Positions 39,717 to 47,920 of a DNA stretch of 64,000 bases are shown here, piece by piece. A program made the translations under genes and the position numbers. A model generated the notes under the pieces. The model saw nothing but the letters and a program-made list of their open reading frames with translations. It was not told the DNA's origin and did no database searches. Position 1 is the first letter of the stretch. Each line of letters begins with the position of its first letter. This DNA comes from Streptomyces paradoxus (lineage in GTDB: Bacteria > Actinomycetota > Actinomycetes > Streptomycetales > Streptomycetaceae). The stretch spans positions 354,391 through 418,390 of the forward strand of contig NZ_JACHGV010000009.1 of assembly GCF_014202475.1 (NCBI RefSeq). The letters are read 5' to 3'.

Positions 39717-40859
39717 CTACAGCAAGCTTTTGAGGTGCTCCGCCAGCAGGTCCCAGCGCCACTTCTCCTCGACCCACTCCCGGCCACGCTCCCCCATCCT
39801 GCGACGCAGCTCGGCGTCGGCGAGGAGGACGGTGATGCGGTCGGCGGCCTCCTCGGCGGAGCCGCCTCGCACCACCCAGCCCGTCTCGCCGTCCAGGACC
39901 GCGTCCGGGGCGCCGCCCGAGTCGCCGGCCACGACCGGGAGGCCCGTCGCGGACGCCTCCAGGTAGACGATGCCGAGGCCCTCCACGTCCAGGCCGCCGC
40001 GGCGGGTGCGGCAGGGCATCGCGAAGACGTCGCCGGCGCCGTAGTGGGCGGGCAGCTCGGACCAGGGCACGGCCCCGGTGAAGCGTACGGCCGATGCGAC
40101 GCCGGTCTCGTGCGCGAGCCGCCGCAGGTCCTTCTCGTAGGGGCCGCAGCCGACGATCAGCAGGACGGTGTCGGGCTCGGCCGCCAGGATGCGCGGCATG
40201 GCCCGGATCAGGGTGTCCTGGCCCTTGCGGCGCACCAGCCGGGAGACGCAGACCACGACCGGGCGGTCCGTCAGGCCCAGCCGGGCCCGTACCTCCTCGC
40301 CGCCCGAGCCGGGGTGGAAGGTCTTCTCGTCGACCCCGGGCGGCAGCTGCGCCATCCGGGCGGCCGCCCCGGGCGTCAGGGCGGAGGCGATCCGGGAGCG
40401 GGTGTACTCGCCGAGGTAGGTGATGGTGTCGGTGGAGTCCCCGATCCGCCGCAGCAGCTGCCGCGCGGCGGGCAGCTGCGCCCAGCCGGCCTCGTGCCCG
40501 TGCGTGGTGGCCACCAGCCGCTCGGCGCCCGCGGCGCGCAGCGCCGGTGCCATCAGGCCGAGCGGGGCCGCCGCCCCGAACCACACCGAGGTGCAGCCGT
40601 GCTCACGCAGCAGCCCGACGGCCCGCCGGGTGGCACCCGGCGTCGGCAGCAGCATGGTCGTACGGTCCCGTACGACGGTGAAGGGCTGCTCGGCGTCAAA
40701 GGCGCGGGTCGCCTCGACGCCCTCCCGCGTCCGCTTCCAGGTCGAGGCGTAGACGACCAGTTGCTGCGGGTCCAGCCGCAGCGCCATGTTGTGCAGGAAC
40801 GCCTGGATGCCACCGGGCCGGGGCGGGAAGTCGTTGGTCACGATCAGGGTCTTGCGCAC
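39717..40859 (-). CDS. Family 4 glycosyltransferase, PimB'-like mannosyltransferase
   Basis: 380 aa, GT-B fold. VTNDFPPRPGGIQAFLHNMA (residues 8-27) is the acceptor-side loop, THGHEAGW is the donor-facing loop, VVCVSRLVRRKGQDTLIRAM starts the C-domain, and EGLGIVYLEASATGLPVVAG holds the EX7E motif. The closest family I know is the mycobacterial/corynebacterial phosphatidylinositol mannosyltransferase PimB', using GDP-mannose at the inner membrane face. The ATG/GTG start at 40859 is immediately followed by the family N-terminus MRKTLIVTND. It diverges from a GT87 membrane mannosyltransferase (40977), so the pair may make glycolipids. Confidence 0.9.
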   Translation of the reverse strand: MRKTLIVTNDFPPRPGGIQAFLHNMALRLDPQQLVVYASTWKRTREGVEATRAFDAEQPFTVVRDRTTMLLPTPGATRRAVGLLREHGCTSVWFGAAAPLGLMAPALRAAGAERLVATTHGHEAGWAQLPAARQLLRRIGDSTDTITYLGEYTRSRIASALTPGAAARMAQLPPGVDEKTFHPGSGGEEVRARLGLTDRPVVVCVSRLVRRKGQDTLIRAMPRILAAEPDTVLLIVGCGPYEKDLRRLAHETGVASAVRFTGAVPWSELPAHYGAGDVFAMPCRTRRGGLDVEGLGIVYLEASATGLPVVAGDSGGAPDAVLDGETGWVVRGGSAEEAADRITVLLADAELRRRMGERGREWVEEKWRWDLLAEHLKSLL

Positions 40860-40976
40860 GCCGCCGACCCTACCGAACGGCCCTCACGGCCGTACGCGGC
40901 GGCGGGTATGGCACGCTCACAGCTGACGGGCCCATCATGGCCCCCTCGACACGGCGCGCGAACGGGCAGGGATCAC

Positions 40977-42212
40977 GTGAAGACGACGGGCACGAGGCGG
41001 TCCCTGGCATGGCTGCCGGTGGTCTGGTGTCTCACGAGGCTGTTGCTGCTGCTGTTCGTCCTGAAGGTGTACGTCTTCCCGGGCCCGGACGTCACGAGTG
41101 ACGTGCACGTGATCTACCGGGGCTGGTACGAGGTCCTCAGTGCCGGAACGTTCCCGCTGCGCGACGTCACCTGGCAGTACCCGCCCGCCGCAGCCCTGGC
41201 GATCCTCTCCCCCGGCCTGCTGCCCTTCCTGGACTACGGCACCGCGTTCTTCGTGCTCATCTGCGTCACCGACCTGGCCGTGCTGGCCCTGATGACGTAC
41301 GCCGGACGCCGCCCGGGCCGCTCGCTGCGCGGCGCCTGGGTGTGGGTGACCGGCGTCCCGCTGCTCGGCCCGACGGTCTACGCCCGCTACGACGTGATGG
41401 TCACGGCGGTGGCCATGGCCGCACTGCTGGCGGGCGCCCGGCACCCGAAGGCGCTGGGGGCCCTGGCCGCCTTCGGCGCCCTGCTGAAGGTCTGGCCGGC
41501 GATGCTGCTGCTGGCCGCCCGCCGCCGCAGCGCCTGGGTGTCGGCCCTGGTGACGGGCATCGTGGTGACGGGCGCGTTCGCGCTGGCCATGCCGGGCGCG
41601 TTCGCGTTCCTGACCTTCCAGCGCGACCGGGGCACCGAGGTTGAGTCGCTGGGCGCGCTGGTCTTCCATGTCGCCCGGCACTTCGGCTGGCAGGGCGAGG
41701 TGAAGCTGAACTACGGCTCGATCGAGTTCATCGGGCCGTACGTGAGCGAGGTGAGCACGGGCGCGCTGTTCCTGACCGGGGCGGCCTTCGGCTGGCTGGT
41801 GCTGTGGCGGCTGCTGGCCCGGCACTTCGAAGAGCACACCCTCGTCGACGCGGCCTTCGTGGCGGTGCTGATGTTCACCACCACCAGCCGGGTGATCAGC
41901 CCGCAGTACATGGTGTGGCTGGTCGGACTGGCGGCGGTGTGCCTGTACTTCCCCGGGAGCCGGATGCGGCTGCCGGTCGTCCTGGTGCTGGTGGCGTGCT
42001 TCGTGACGGTGCTGGAGTTCCCGTTCTACTTCGCCAACGTCGTCGCCAGCGACGGCCTCGGCCTCACCCTGCTGTTCCTGCGCAACGGCCTGCTGGTGGC
42101 CGCCGCGCTCCTCGCGGCCCGCGCCCTGTGGCGTGCGACGGTGCCGCGCACCCTCCCGGCCGCCGTGCCCGCTCAGCCCGTCCGCACCGACGAGACCCCT
42201 GTCTCCTCCTGA
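40977..42212 (+). CDS. Glycosyltransferase 87 family membrane protein
   Basis: 411 aa with about 10 hydrophobic helices. SDVHVIYRGWYEVLSAGTFP carries the acidic residue expected in the first periplasmic loop of GT-C enzymes, and TWQYPPAAALAILSPGLLPF follows. GT87 enzymes use polyprenyl-phosphate-mannose as donor to mannosylate lipids outside the membrane, as in mycobacterial PimE. The GTG at 40977 has GGCAGGGA 4-6 nt upstream; no earlier in-frame start has a membrane-protein leader. The gene diverges from the PimB'-like gene 117 bases away. Its 3' end overlaps the convergent MATE gene by 40 bp (42173-42212). Confidence 0.9.
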   Translation: MKTTGTRRSLAWLPVVWCLTRLLLLLFVLKVYVFPGPDVTSDVHVIYRGWYEVLSAGTFPLRDVTWQYPPAAALAILSPGLLPFLDYGTAFFVLICVTDLAVLALMTYAGRRPGRSLRGAWVWVTGVPLLGPTVYARYDVMVTAVAMAALLAGARHPKALGALAAFGALLKVWPAMLLLAARRRSAWVSALVTGIVVTGAFALAMPGAFAFLTFQRDRGTEVESLGALVFHVARHFGWQGEVKLNYGSIEFIGPYVSEVSTGALFLTGAAFGWLVLWRLLARHFEEHTLVDAAFVAVLMFTTTSRVISPQYMVWLVGLAAVCLYFPGSRMRLPVVLVLVACFVTVLEFPFYFANVVASDGLGLTLLFLRNGLLVAAALLAARALWRATVPRTLPAAVPAQPVRTDETPVSS

Positions 42213-43495
42213 GCCGGGTCCCGCCGGAACAGCAACCCCGCCGCCGCGCACTGCACGGCCGCCGCGAGCGCCATCGCGAGGCACACCCCGGGCAGCCCGA
42301 ACCCCGTGAGGGCGTACGCCAGTCCCAGCTGGACGGCCGTCCCGAGCACGGTCACCCGCAGCAGCACCGAGGCCCGCCCGGCGCCCTCGAAGACCCCGCC
42401 GAGCGCGATGAGACAGCCCAGCAGGACCAGGTAGGGCCCGACGCGGCGCAGGAACAGCACGCCCTCGCCCGCGACGCCGGGCCCGGCGCCGAAGGCGGCC
42501 ATGATCCAGGGGGCGGCGAGGGCCAGGAGCACGGCCGCGGCGAGCCCCAGGGCGCCGGAGAGGAGCACGGCCTGCCGCCCGATCGTCCGCCGGGCGTCCT
42601 GACCCGCGCCCCGCGTGTGCGCGGTGTGGATGGAGGCGGCCTGCCGGACGGCGTAGAAGGCCATGGTGGCCACGTACATGACCTTGTAGGCGATCGCGTA
42701 CGCCGCCACCGCCGTCACCCCGAGCCGCGCCACGATCGCGACCAGGACCAGGGCGCCGGTCTGCCGCACGGTGAAGTCGGCGGACATGGGCAGGCCGGTC
42801 CGCAGCGTGCGCCGCAGGGAGACGTCCAGACACTCGCCCGGTTCGGCCGAGCGGGCCGTGCGCAGCAGGGTGCTGCGCCGCAGCGCGACGAGTCCGGCCC
42901 CGAGCGCCGCGCACCGGGACAGCACCGTCGCGGCGGCGGCGCCCCGGACGCCGTAGAGGTGGATGAAGAGCGGGTCGAGAACCAGGATCAGGCCGTTGGC
43001 CAGCAGGGCGAGGCGCATCGGGGTGCGGGTGTCGCCGGTGCCCTTGAGGATGCCGTCGACGAGCTGCTGGGCGAAGAAGACGGCCAGGCCGGGCATGGAG
43101 AGCGTGAAGTAGGCGACGGCGAGCGGGAGGGCGGCGCCGTCGGCCCCGCCCAGCACCAGCCGGGCCAGCGGTTCGCGCCCCAGCAGGCCACAGGCCACCA
43201 CCACCGGTGTGACCAGCGCCCACAACGCCCATCCGCCCCGCACCGCCGCCCGTACGGCGGCGGGGTCGCGGGCGCCCCGGGCGTGCGCGACCAGCACGGT
43301 GGTGCCGGAGCCGAAGACCAGGGCGATGCCGAGCAACACGTTCTCCGTGGTGGTCGCCACGGCGACGGCGGCCACGGCCGGTCCGCCCAGCCGGGCGACC
43401 CAGACGGTGTTGATGATCCCGGCGGCGACGGAGGCGAGGAGCGAGAAGTAGACGGGCCGGGCGAGCAGCACGAGCTGTGCGCGATGGGCGTTCAC
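42173..43495 (-). CDS. MATE family efflux transporter
   Basis: 440 aa, twelve predicted helices in two similar halves. Signatures include AARPVYFSLLASVAAGIINTVWVA near the start, ALVFGSGTTVLVAHARGARD in helix 2, LAVFFAQQLVDGILKGTGDT, and QTGALVLVAIVARLGVTAVAAYAI. MATE pumps export cationic drugs or metabolites using Na+ or H+ gradients. The ATG at 43495 faces the padR gene (43616) across a palindrome-rich promoter, the common layout of a pump and its repressor. The stop end overlaps GT87 by 40 bp, tail to tail. Confidence 0.94.
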   Translation of the reverse strand: MNAHRAQLVLLARPVYFSLLASVAAGIINTVWVARLGGPAVAAVAVATTTENVLLGIALVFGSGTTVLVAHARGARDPAAVRAAVRGGWALWALVTPVVVACGLLGREPLARLVLGGADGAALPLAVAYFTLSMPGLAVFFAQQLVDGILKGTGDTRTPMRLALLANGLILVLDPLFIHLYGVRGAAAATVLSRCAALGAGLVALRRSTLLRTARSAEPGECLDVSLRRTLRTGLPMSADFTVRQTGALVLVAIVARLGVTAVAAYAIAYKVMYVATMAFYAVRQAASIHTAHTRGAGQDARRTIGRQAVLLSGALGLAAAVLLALAAPWIMAAFGAGPGVAGEGVLFLRRVGPYLVLLGCLIALGGVFEGAGRASVLLRVTVLGTAVQLGLAYALTGFGLPGVCLAMALAAAVQCAAAGLLFRRDPAQEETGVSSVRTG

Positions 43496-43535
43496 GGTGA
43501 CGGTCCCCCTGAGTCCTGATGAACCCCGATGCGGC

Positions 43536-43572
43536 CTACCTCGGTCCGAGCTATATCGATTCGAGGTAGCTC
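43536..43572. promoter_or_regulatory. PadR-type operator candidate
   Basis: CTACCTCG (43536-43543) pairs with CGAGGTAG (43562-43569), and GAGCTA (43548-43553) pairs with TAGCTC (43567-43572). AGAGGTAGC follows at 43577-43585. The motif fills the divergent promoter region between MATE and padR. Confidence 0.65.
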
Positions 43573-43615
43573 GCTAAGAGGTAGCATGCGCTCTGAGCCG
43601 TCCGCAAGGAGGACC

Positions 43616-44146
43616 ATGCTGGAGCTGTCGATCCTGGGCTTCCTGGCCGAGGAGCCCCTGCACGGCTACGAGTTGAAGGAACGCATCAAGGCGCTGACCG
43701 GGCATGTGCGTCCGGTCAGCGACGGCGCGCTCTACCCGGCGATCACCCGGCTGACCACCGCGGGCCTGCTCGACCAGCGCACCGAGCCGGGCGCGAGCGC
43801 GGCCCCGCGCCGGATCCTCGCCCTCACCCCCAAGGGCCGGGAGGAACTGGTGGCGCGCCTGCGCGACCCGAAGCAGACGGAGATCACCGACCACGTCCGC
43901 TTCAACACGGTCCTCGCGTTCCTGCGCCACCTGCCCGACCGGCACGAGCAGGCCGCGGTGCTGCGCCGCCGGCTGGACTTCCTCGAGACGCCGGCGAGCT
44001 TCTTCTACGACTCCGGCAAGCCGGTCCGCGCCGAGGACTCCGACGACCTGTTCCGCCAGGGCATGCTGCGCGTGGCCCGGGCGACGGGCGAGGCCGAACG
44101 GGCGTGGCTGCGGGAGGCCGTCGAGCTGCTCGACCGGCCGGAGTGA
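43616..44146 (+). CDS. PadR family transcriptional regulator
   Basis: 176 aa. The winged-helix domain is at residues 1-80: MLELSILGFLAEEPLHGYEL, KERIKALTG, SDGALYPAITRLTTAGLL, RILALTPKGREELVARL. The C-terminal PadR_C helix bundle (VLAFLRHLPDRHEQAAVLRR) dimerises. I chose ATG 43616, which begins the family domain and follows AAGGAGG by 3 nt; the ATG at 43586 would add ten residues. PadR proteins usually repress a neighbouring efflux gene until a phenolic or drug ligand binds. The divergent MATE gene and the palindrome between them support that. Confidence 0.93.
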   Translation: MLELSILGFLAEEPLHGYELKERIKALTGHVRPVSDGALYPAITRLTTAGLLDQRTEPGASAAPRRILALTPKGREELVARLRDPKQTEITDHVRFNTVLAFLRHLPDRHEQAAVLRRRLDFLETPASFFYDSGKPVRAEDSDDLFRQGMLRVARATGEAERAWLREAVELLDRPE

Positions 44147-44170
44147 GGCCGCGGACGGTCCGGCCCCGGG

Positions 44171-45355
44171 TCAGCCCAGCTGCTCCCGCAGGTACTCACG
44201 CCACTGCTCGGTGAAGGCCTCCGGCGTCGTCCCCAGCACCTTCCGCATCGCGTCCTCCACCGCACCGGACCGCTCCCGGTGCTCACCGACGGCCCGGTAG
44301 AAGTCGCCCAGCCGGGACTCGCCCCAGCGCTCGGCGATCAGCCGGCACGCCGTCCAGCCGCTCTCGTAGGAGCGGGCCAGGCGGCTCGCGTCGCCGGTGA
44401 AGCCGAAGTCCTCGTCGTCCGGGAGCGTGGTGGGGACCCGACCGGCGGCGACCGCCCGGGAGAGTTCGGGCGCGGCCTCCGCGGGGGTGCGGCCGGTGGC
44501 GCGGTAGCCGACCCAGTCGGCGTACCCCTCGGACAGCCACAGGGGCGTGGCGGCCGTGGTGCGGGCGCGGGTGGCGACGTGGGTGGTCTCGTGGGTGACG
44601 ACGACCTGCTCGCCGAGACCGCCGAGGAGCGCGAACGCGTCCGGGTTGACGATGATCCGGTCCGCCGGCGCCCGGTCGCGCGCACCCGTCTCGCCGGTGG
44701 TGACCGCCGCGATCCCCCGGTAGGAGGAGGCGGGCGAGCCGAGCAGCCCCGCCATCCCCTCCAGTGACCTCGGCACGAGTACGACGACCCGCCGGCTCCA
44801 TCGCGTGCCCCAGGCGTCCGACACGGCGGGCACCGCACGGTCGGCCAGGTCCGCGAACTCCCGCAGCGCCCGCCCCGACTGCCCGACGCCGAGCACCAGG
44901 CTGTACCGGCCCCGGACGAGGTGCACCGCCCCCTGGTCCCAGAGCTGCTGCGCGGACTTCTTCGCGGGCCGGTCGGTGTCGACGGACCACGTGCCGTCAG
45001 CGCCCCGGCTCAGCCGCAGGGTGCGCAAGGCGGTCACCGGCGCCCGGTCGTACCCGGCGACGCGGTAGCGCAGTTCGGCGTCGGCGGTGGCCGTGTCGCC
45101 GGTGCGGCGCAGTCCGGTCACCCGGTACGACCAGGCGGCCACGGGCACCGCGCGCAGTCTGGCGAAGTCCGTCCCCGTGCCCGTGCGTTCGTAGGCCCGC
45201 TCGTCGCGGTCCAGGACGGCTGCGGCCCGCCGGTCCAGGAGCCGCTGGACGTCGACCGTGGCACGGTCGGCGGCGGGCCGCCCGCCGCACCCCGTCAGGG
45301 CGACGAGCAGCACGACGAGCGCCACGAGCACGGACCCCGACCTTCGACCAGCCAC
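44171..45355 (-). CDS. Lipoprotein with gluzincin metallopeptidase motif
   Basis: 394 aa. A lipoprotein signal peptide ends in VALTGCGG (residues 18-25, Cys23). The middle (residues 40-150) is a beta-rich SnoaL/NTF2-like region; the C-terminal half carries VVVTHETTHVATRA (HExxH) and WLSEGYADWVGY, where Glu of EGYAD is the likely third zinc ligand. This is the peptidase_MA/M1-like arrangement, so a zinc peptidase anchored outside the membrane is probable. Substrate unknown. It sits 33 bases downstream of the first NlpC/P60 gene on the same strand, suggesting a cell-envelope unit; padR ends convergently 24 bases away. Confidence 0.88.
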   Translation of the reverse strand: MAGRRSGSVLVALVVLLVALTGCGGRPAADRATVDVQRLLDRRAAAVLDRDERAYERTGTGTDFARLRAVPVAAWSYRVTGLRRTGDTATADAELRYRVAGYDRAPVTALRTLRLSRGADGTWSVDTDRPAKKSAQQLWDQGAVHLVRGRYSLVLGVGQSGRALREFADLADRAVPAVSDAWGTRWSRRVVVLVPRSLEGMAGLLGSPASSYRGIAAVTTGETGARDRAPADRIIVNPDAFALLGGLGEQVVVTHETTHVATRARTTAATPLWLSEGYADWVGYRATGRTPAEAAPELSRAVAAGRVPTTLPDDEDFGFTGDASRLARSYESGWTACRLIAERWGESRLGDFYRAVGEHRERSGAVEDAMRKVLGTTPEAFTEQWREYLREQLG

Positions 45356-45388
45356 GTTCCCGATCGTACGGGCGCCGGGCCGCCCTGG

Positions 45389-46402
45389 TCAGACCCTGGT
45401 GACCGACGAGACGGGCATCATCCCGACCGGGTCGTAGCGCACGGGCGCGCCGGGGTAGGGCGCGTGGATGACCTGGCCGTTGCCCATGTACATCCCGACG
45501 TGGCTGGCGTCGCCCCGGTAGACGACCAGGTCACCGGGGCGCGCCTCGGACAGCGGGATCTGCCGGCCGGCGTACCGCTGGGCCTGCGAGGTGCGCGGCA
45601 GAGAGACCCCGGCCTGCGCGTACGACCACTGCATCAGGCCCGAACAGTCGAAGCCGGAGGGCCCGTTGGCGCCCCAGACGTAGGGCTTGCCGAGCGCGCT
45701 GCGGGCGGCGGCGACGGCGGCCGACCCGCGTCCCGAGGCGGCGGTGGCGCCGCCCAGGCCGGGCAGGCCGCCGCGGCCGGAGCGGGAGGCCCGGCCGTAC
45801 GCCTCGCGCTCGGCGTCCGGCAGGGAGTTGAGCAGCCGCCGGGCCGTGGCGAGCTTGCGCTCGACGGTCTTCTTGTACGCCGCGACGGCCTTGCGGCTCC
45901 GGTCCAGTTCGCGGAGCTTGCCGGCGGCCTCCTCGCGGTCCTGGGCGAGTTCGCGCATGGCGTGCCGGAGTTCCCTCAGCTCACCGGCCTGGTGGGCGGT
46001 GAGGCGGTCGAGCCGGGACGCGTGGTCGAGGTAGTCGTCCGGGTCGTCGGAGAACAGCAGGGCGAGGGACGGGTCGATGCCGCCCTCGCGGTACTGGGCG
46101 CCGGCCAGCGAACCGAGGGAGTCCCGCAGGGAGTTGACGCGATGCTGCCCGCGGGCGATGCGGTCCCGGGCGGTGCCGGCCTCTGCGCGCAGTTCGTCGG
46201 CGCGTTCGTCGGCCGCGTTGTAGGCCTCGGTCGCCTTCTCGGCCTGCTCGTAGAGCCGGTCCACCGTGGCCCGGGTGTCGTCGTGCGGTGCTGCGGCGGC
46301 CGGTACCGCGGCCACGGCGGCGGCCGCGACGGACAGGAAGCTGACCGCGGCACCGGCGCCCCGGTCGAACCCGGACGGTGCAAGTCGGCGATGGGACCCC
46401 AC
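45389..46402 (-). CDS. Secreted NlpC/P60 peptidoglycan endopeptidase (RipA-like), first copy
   Basis: 337 aa. N-terminal signal sequence (AVSFLSVAAAAVAAVPAAAA, residues 19-38), a coiled-coil region (about 45-205: DRLYEQAEKATEAYNAADER onward), then NlpC/P60 at 225-337. Catalytic Cys is in FDCSGLMQWSY, His in SHVGMYMGNGQVIHAP. It should cleave D-Glu to meso-DAP or similar stem-peptide bonds during growth and septation; the coiled coil probably autoinhibits. The GTG at 46402 (VGSHRR) has AAGGAGAG about 10 nt upstream and matches the start of its paralog. The second copy lies upstream in the same direction. Confidence 0.93.
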   Translation of the reverse strand: MGSHRRLAPSGFDRGAGAAVSFLSVAAAAVAAVPAAAAPHDDTRATVDRLYEQAEKATEAYNAADERADELRAEAGTARDRIARGQHRVNSLRDSLGSLAGAQYREGGIDPSLALLFSDDPDDYLDHASRLDRLTAHQAGELRELRHAMRELAQDREEAAGKLRELDRSRKAVAAYKKTVERKLATARRLLNSLPDAEREAYGRASRSGRGGLPGLGGATAASGRGSAAVAAARSALGKPYVWGANGPSGFDCSGLMQWSYAQAGVSLPRTSQAQRYAGRQIPLSEARPGDLVVYRGDASHVGMYMGNGQVIHAPYPGAPVRYDPVGMMPVSSVTRV

Positions 46403-46634
46403 GGGAAGCCGCTCTCCTTCCGCTGGCGGACTTGGAACGCGGCAGACAGTAGCCCCGCAACCGGGGGCCGCCAACGACCATCCGTGGGTATCCAGCACGG
46501 CGCCCCGCCGCTGACGCAGGTCAATGGCGGGGCGTGGGCTCACTCGGGCTGTTGCGATTCGCCTGAACGGCGGACACGGTGTCCTGATCTTGAGGACGCC
46601 GGCAGTCTCCGGGGGACGGCGAGGGGGGCCGGGA

Positions 46635-47675
46635 TCAGACCCGGACGCCGAACATGAACGGGCCGCCGATGGTGTCCATCGACTCGTAGCGGACGACCGT
46701 GCCGGTGCGCGGGGCGTGGATGATCTGCCCGTTGCCCGCGTAGAGGCCCACGTGGTGCAGGTCGTTGAAGAAGAAGACCAGGTCGCCGACCTTGAGCTGG
46801 CTGACCGAGTAGATCTTGGTGCCGGCCCCGGTCTGGGCCTCGGAGGTACGCGGGATCTGGACGCCGGCCGCGGCGTACGCCCGGGAGGTGAGGCCGGAGC
46901 AGTCGTAGGAGCTCATGCCCGTGGCGCCGTAGACGTAGGGCTTGCCGAGCTGGCTCTGGGCGAAGGCGAAGGCGGCGGCGGCGCGGCCCGAGCCGGGCGG
47001 GACGTCGGCGGTGAGGGCGTCGCGCTCGGCGGTCCGGCTGGCGCGGTTCTGCTCGGCGGCCAGTGCGGCCTTCTCGGCGGCGCTGAGGGTGTTGAGCAGC
47101 TTCTGCGCGGAGGAGAGCTTGCCCTGGACTTCCTTCTTCTTCTTGCCGAGTTCGGTCCGGGTGGAGGCGAGGTCCTTGAGCTTCTCGGAGGCCTCGGCGC
47201 GCTCCTGGGCGAGTTCGCGCTGCTTCTCCTGGACCTTCTTCAGCGCCTCGACCTGCTGGCTGCTCAGCTGGTCGAGCGTGGAGGCCTTGTCCAGGTAGTC
47301 CTCCGGGTTCGCGGAGAGGAACAGCTGGACGGAGGGGTCGATGGAGCCGGTGCGGTACTGCGAGGCGGCGGCGAGGCCCAGGCTGTCGCGAAGCTCGTTG
47401 AGCTCCTCCTGGCCGCGGGCCACGTTGTCCTGGATGGTGGAGATCTCCTTCTGGAGCTTCTCCTGCTTCTCCTTGGCCCCGTTGTACTTCTCGGTGGCCT
47501 GCTCCGCCTCTTCGTAGAGCTTGTCGACCTTGGCCTTGACCTCGTCCTTGCTCGGCTTCTCGCTGGGGGCGGCGTTGGCGGCCTGCGAGCTGAAGGCGAC
47601 GGCAGCGGCGGCGGCGGTGGTCAGCACGGTCACACGTGCGCGGCTCGGCTGCTTCGGACGACGGTGGGACGCCAC
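46635..47675 (-). CDS. Secreted NlpC/P60 peptidoglycan endopeptidase (RipA-like), second copy
   Basis: 346 aa, paralog of 45389-46402 with the same layout: VASHRRPKQPSRARV, signal helix (VLTTAAAAAVAFSSQAANA), a long charged coiled coil (KVDKLYEEAEQATEKYNGAK to KLLNTLSAAEKAALAAEQNR), then the hydrolase with YDCSGLTSRAY (Cys) and HHVGLYAGNGQIIHAP (His). Its coiled coil is richer in Lys/Glu than that of the first copy. GTG 47675 was chosen by the conserved VASHRR start; AAGGAG lies 12 nt upstream, while a TTG at 47684 would be too close to it. A good -35/-10 pair lies 70-100 bases upstream. Confidence 0.93.
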   Translation of the reverse strand: MASHRRPKQPSRARVTVLTTAAAAAVAFSSQAANAAPSEKPSKDEVKAKVDKLYEEAEQATEKYNGAKEKQEKLQKEISTIQDNVARGQEELNELRDSLGLAAASQYRTGSIDPSVQLFLSANPEDYLDKASTLDQLSSQQVEALKKVQEKQRELAQERAEASEKLKDLASTRTELGKKKKEVQGKLSSAQKLLNTLSAAEKAALAAEQNRASRTAERDALTADVPPGSGRAAAAFAFAQSQLGKPYVYGATGMSSYDCSGLTSRAYAAAGVQIPRTSEAQTGAGTKIYSVSQLKVGDLVFFFNDLHHVGLYAGNGQIIHAPRTGTVVRYESMDTIGGPFMFGVRV

Positions 47676-47747
47676 GGGTGACAAGCTCCTTCTGGCCCCT
47701 CCGCCGTCTCTCCCGATGAGTGATCACCCGAGCGGAGGTTCGGCCCG

Positions 47748-47777
47748 ACCCTAGTGACCTTCCTGTGATCAGTTCAA
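47748..47777 (-). promoter_or_regulatory. Vegetative promoter of the second NlpC/P60 gene
   Basis: Read on the minus strand, TTGAAC (47777-47772), an 18-bp spacer and TAGGGT (47753-47748) form a sigma-HrdB-like promoter. The transcript would have a 5' leader of about 65 nt. The remainder up to 47920 holds inverted repeats TTGCGTCA (47794-47801) and TGACGCAA (47848-47855) but no gene. Confidence 0.7.
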
Positions 47778-47920
47778 ATCCTCAGATGAAAAATTGCGTC
47801 ACGGTAGGCCAACTTTTCCTCTGGACTCACGGGCGGTGAGACCCACTTGACGCAACGTGGCTCACAGGTCCCACCAATTCGGGCATCACGCCCGGACGTT
47901 ACGCATGGGGCGTACGTCTC

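Noticed and set aside
47676..47920. Possible c-di-AMP (ydaO) riboswitch before the second NlpC/P60 gene
   Set aside because: GCCGAACC-like strings occur, but a good promoter (TTGAAC-18-TAGGGT) places the RNA start inside the region, leaving only about 65 nt, too short for that riboswitch.
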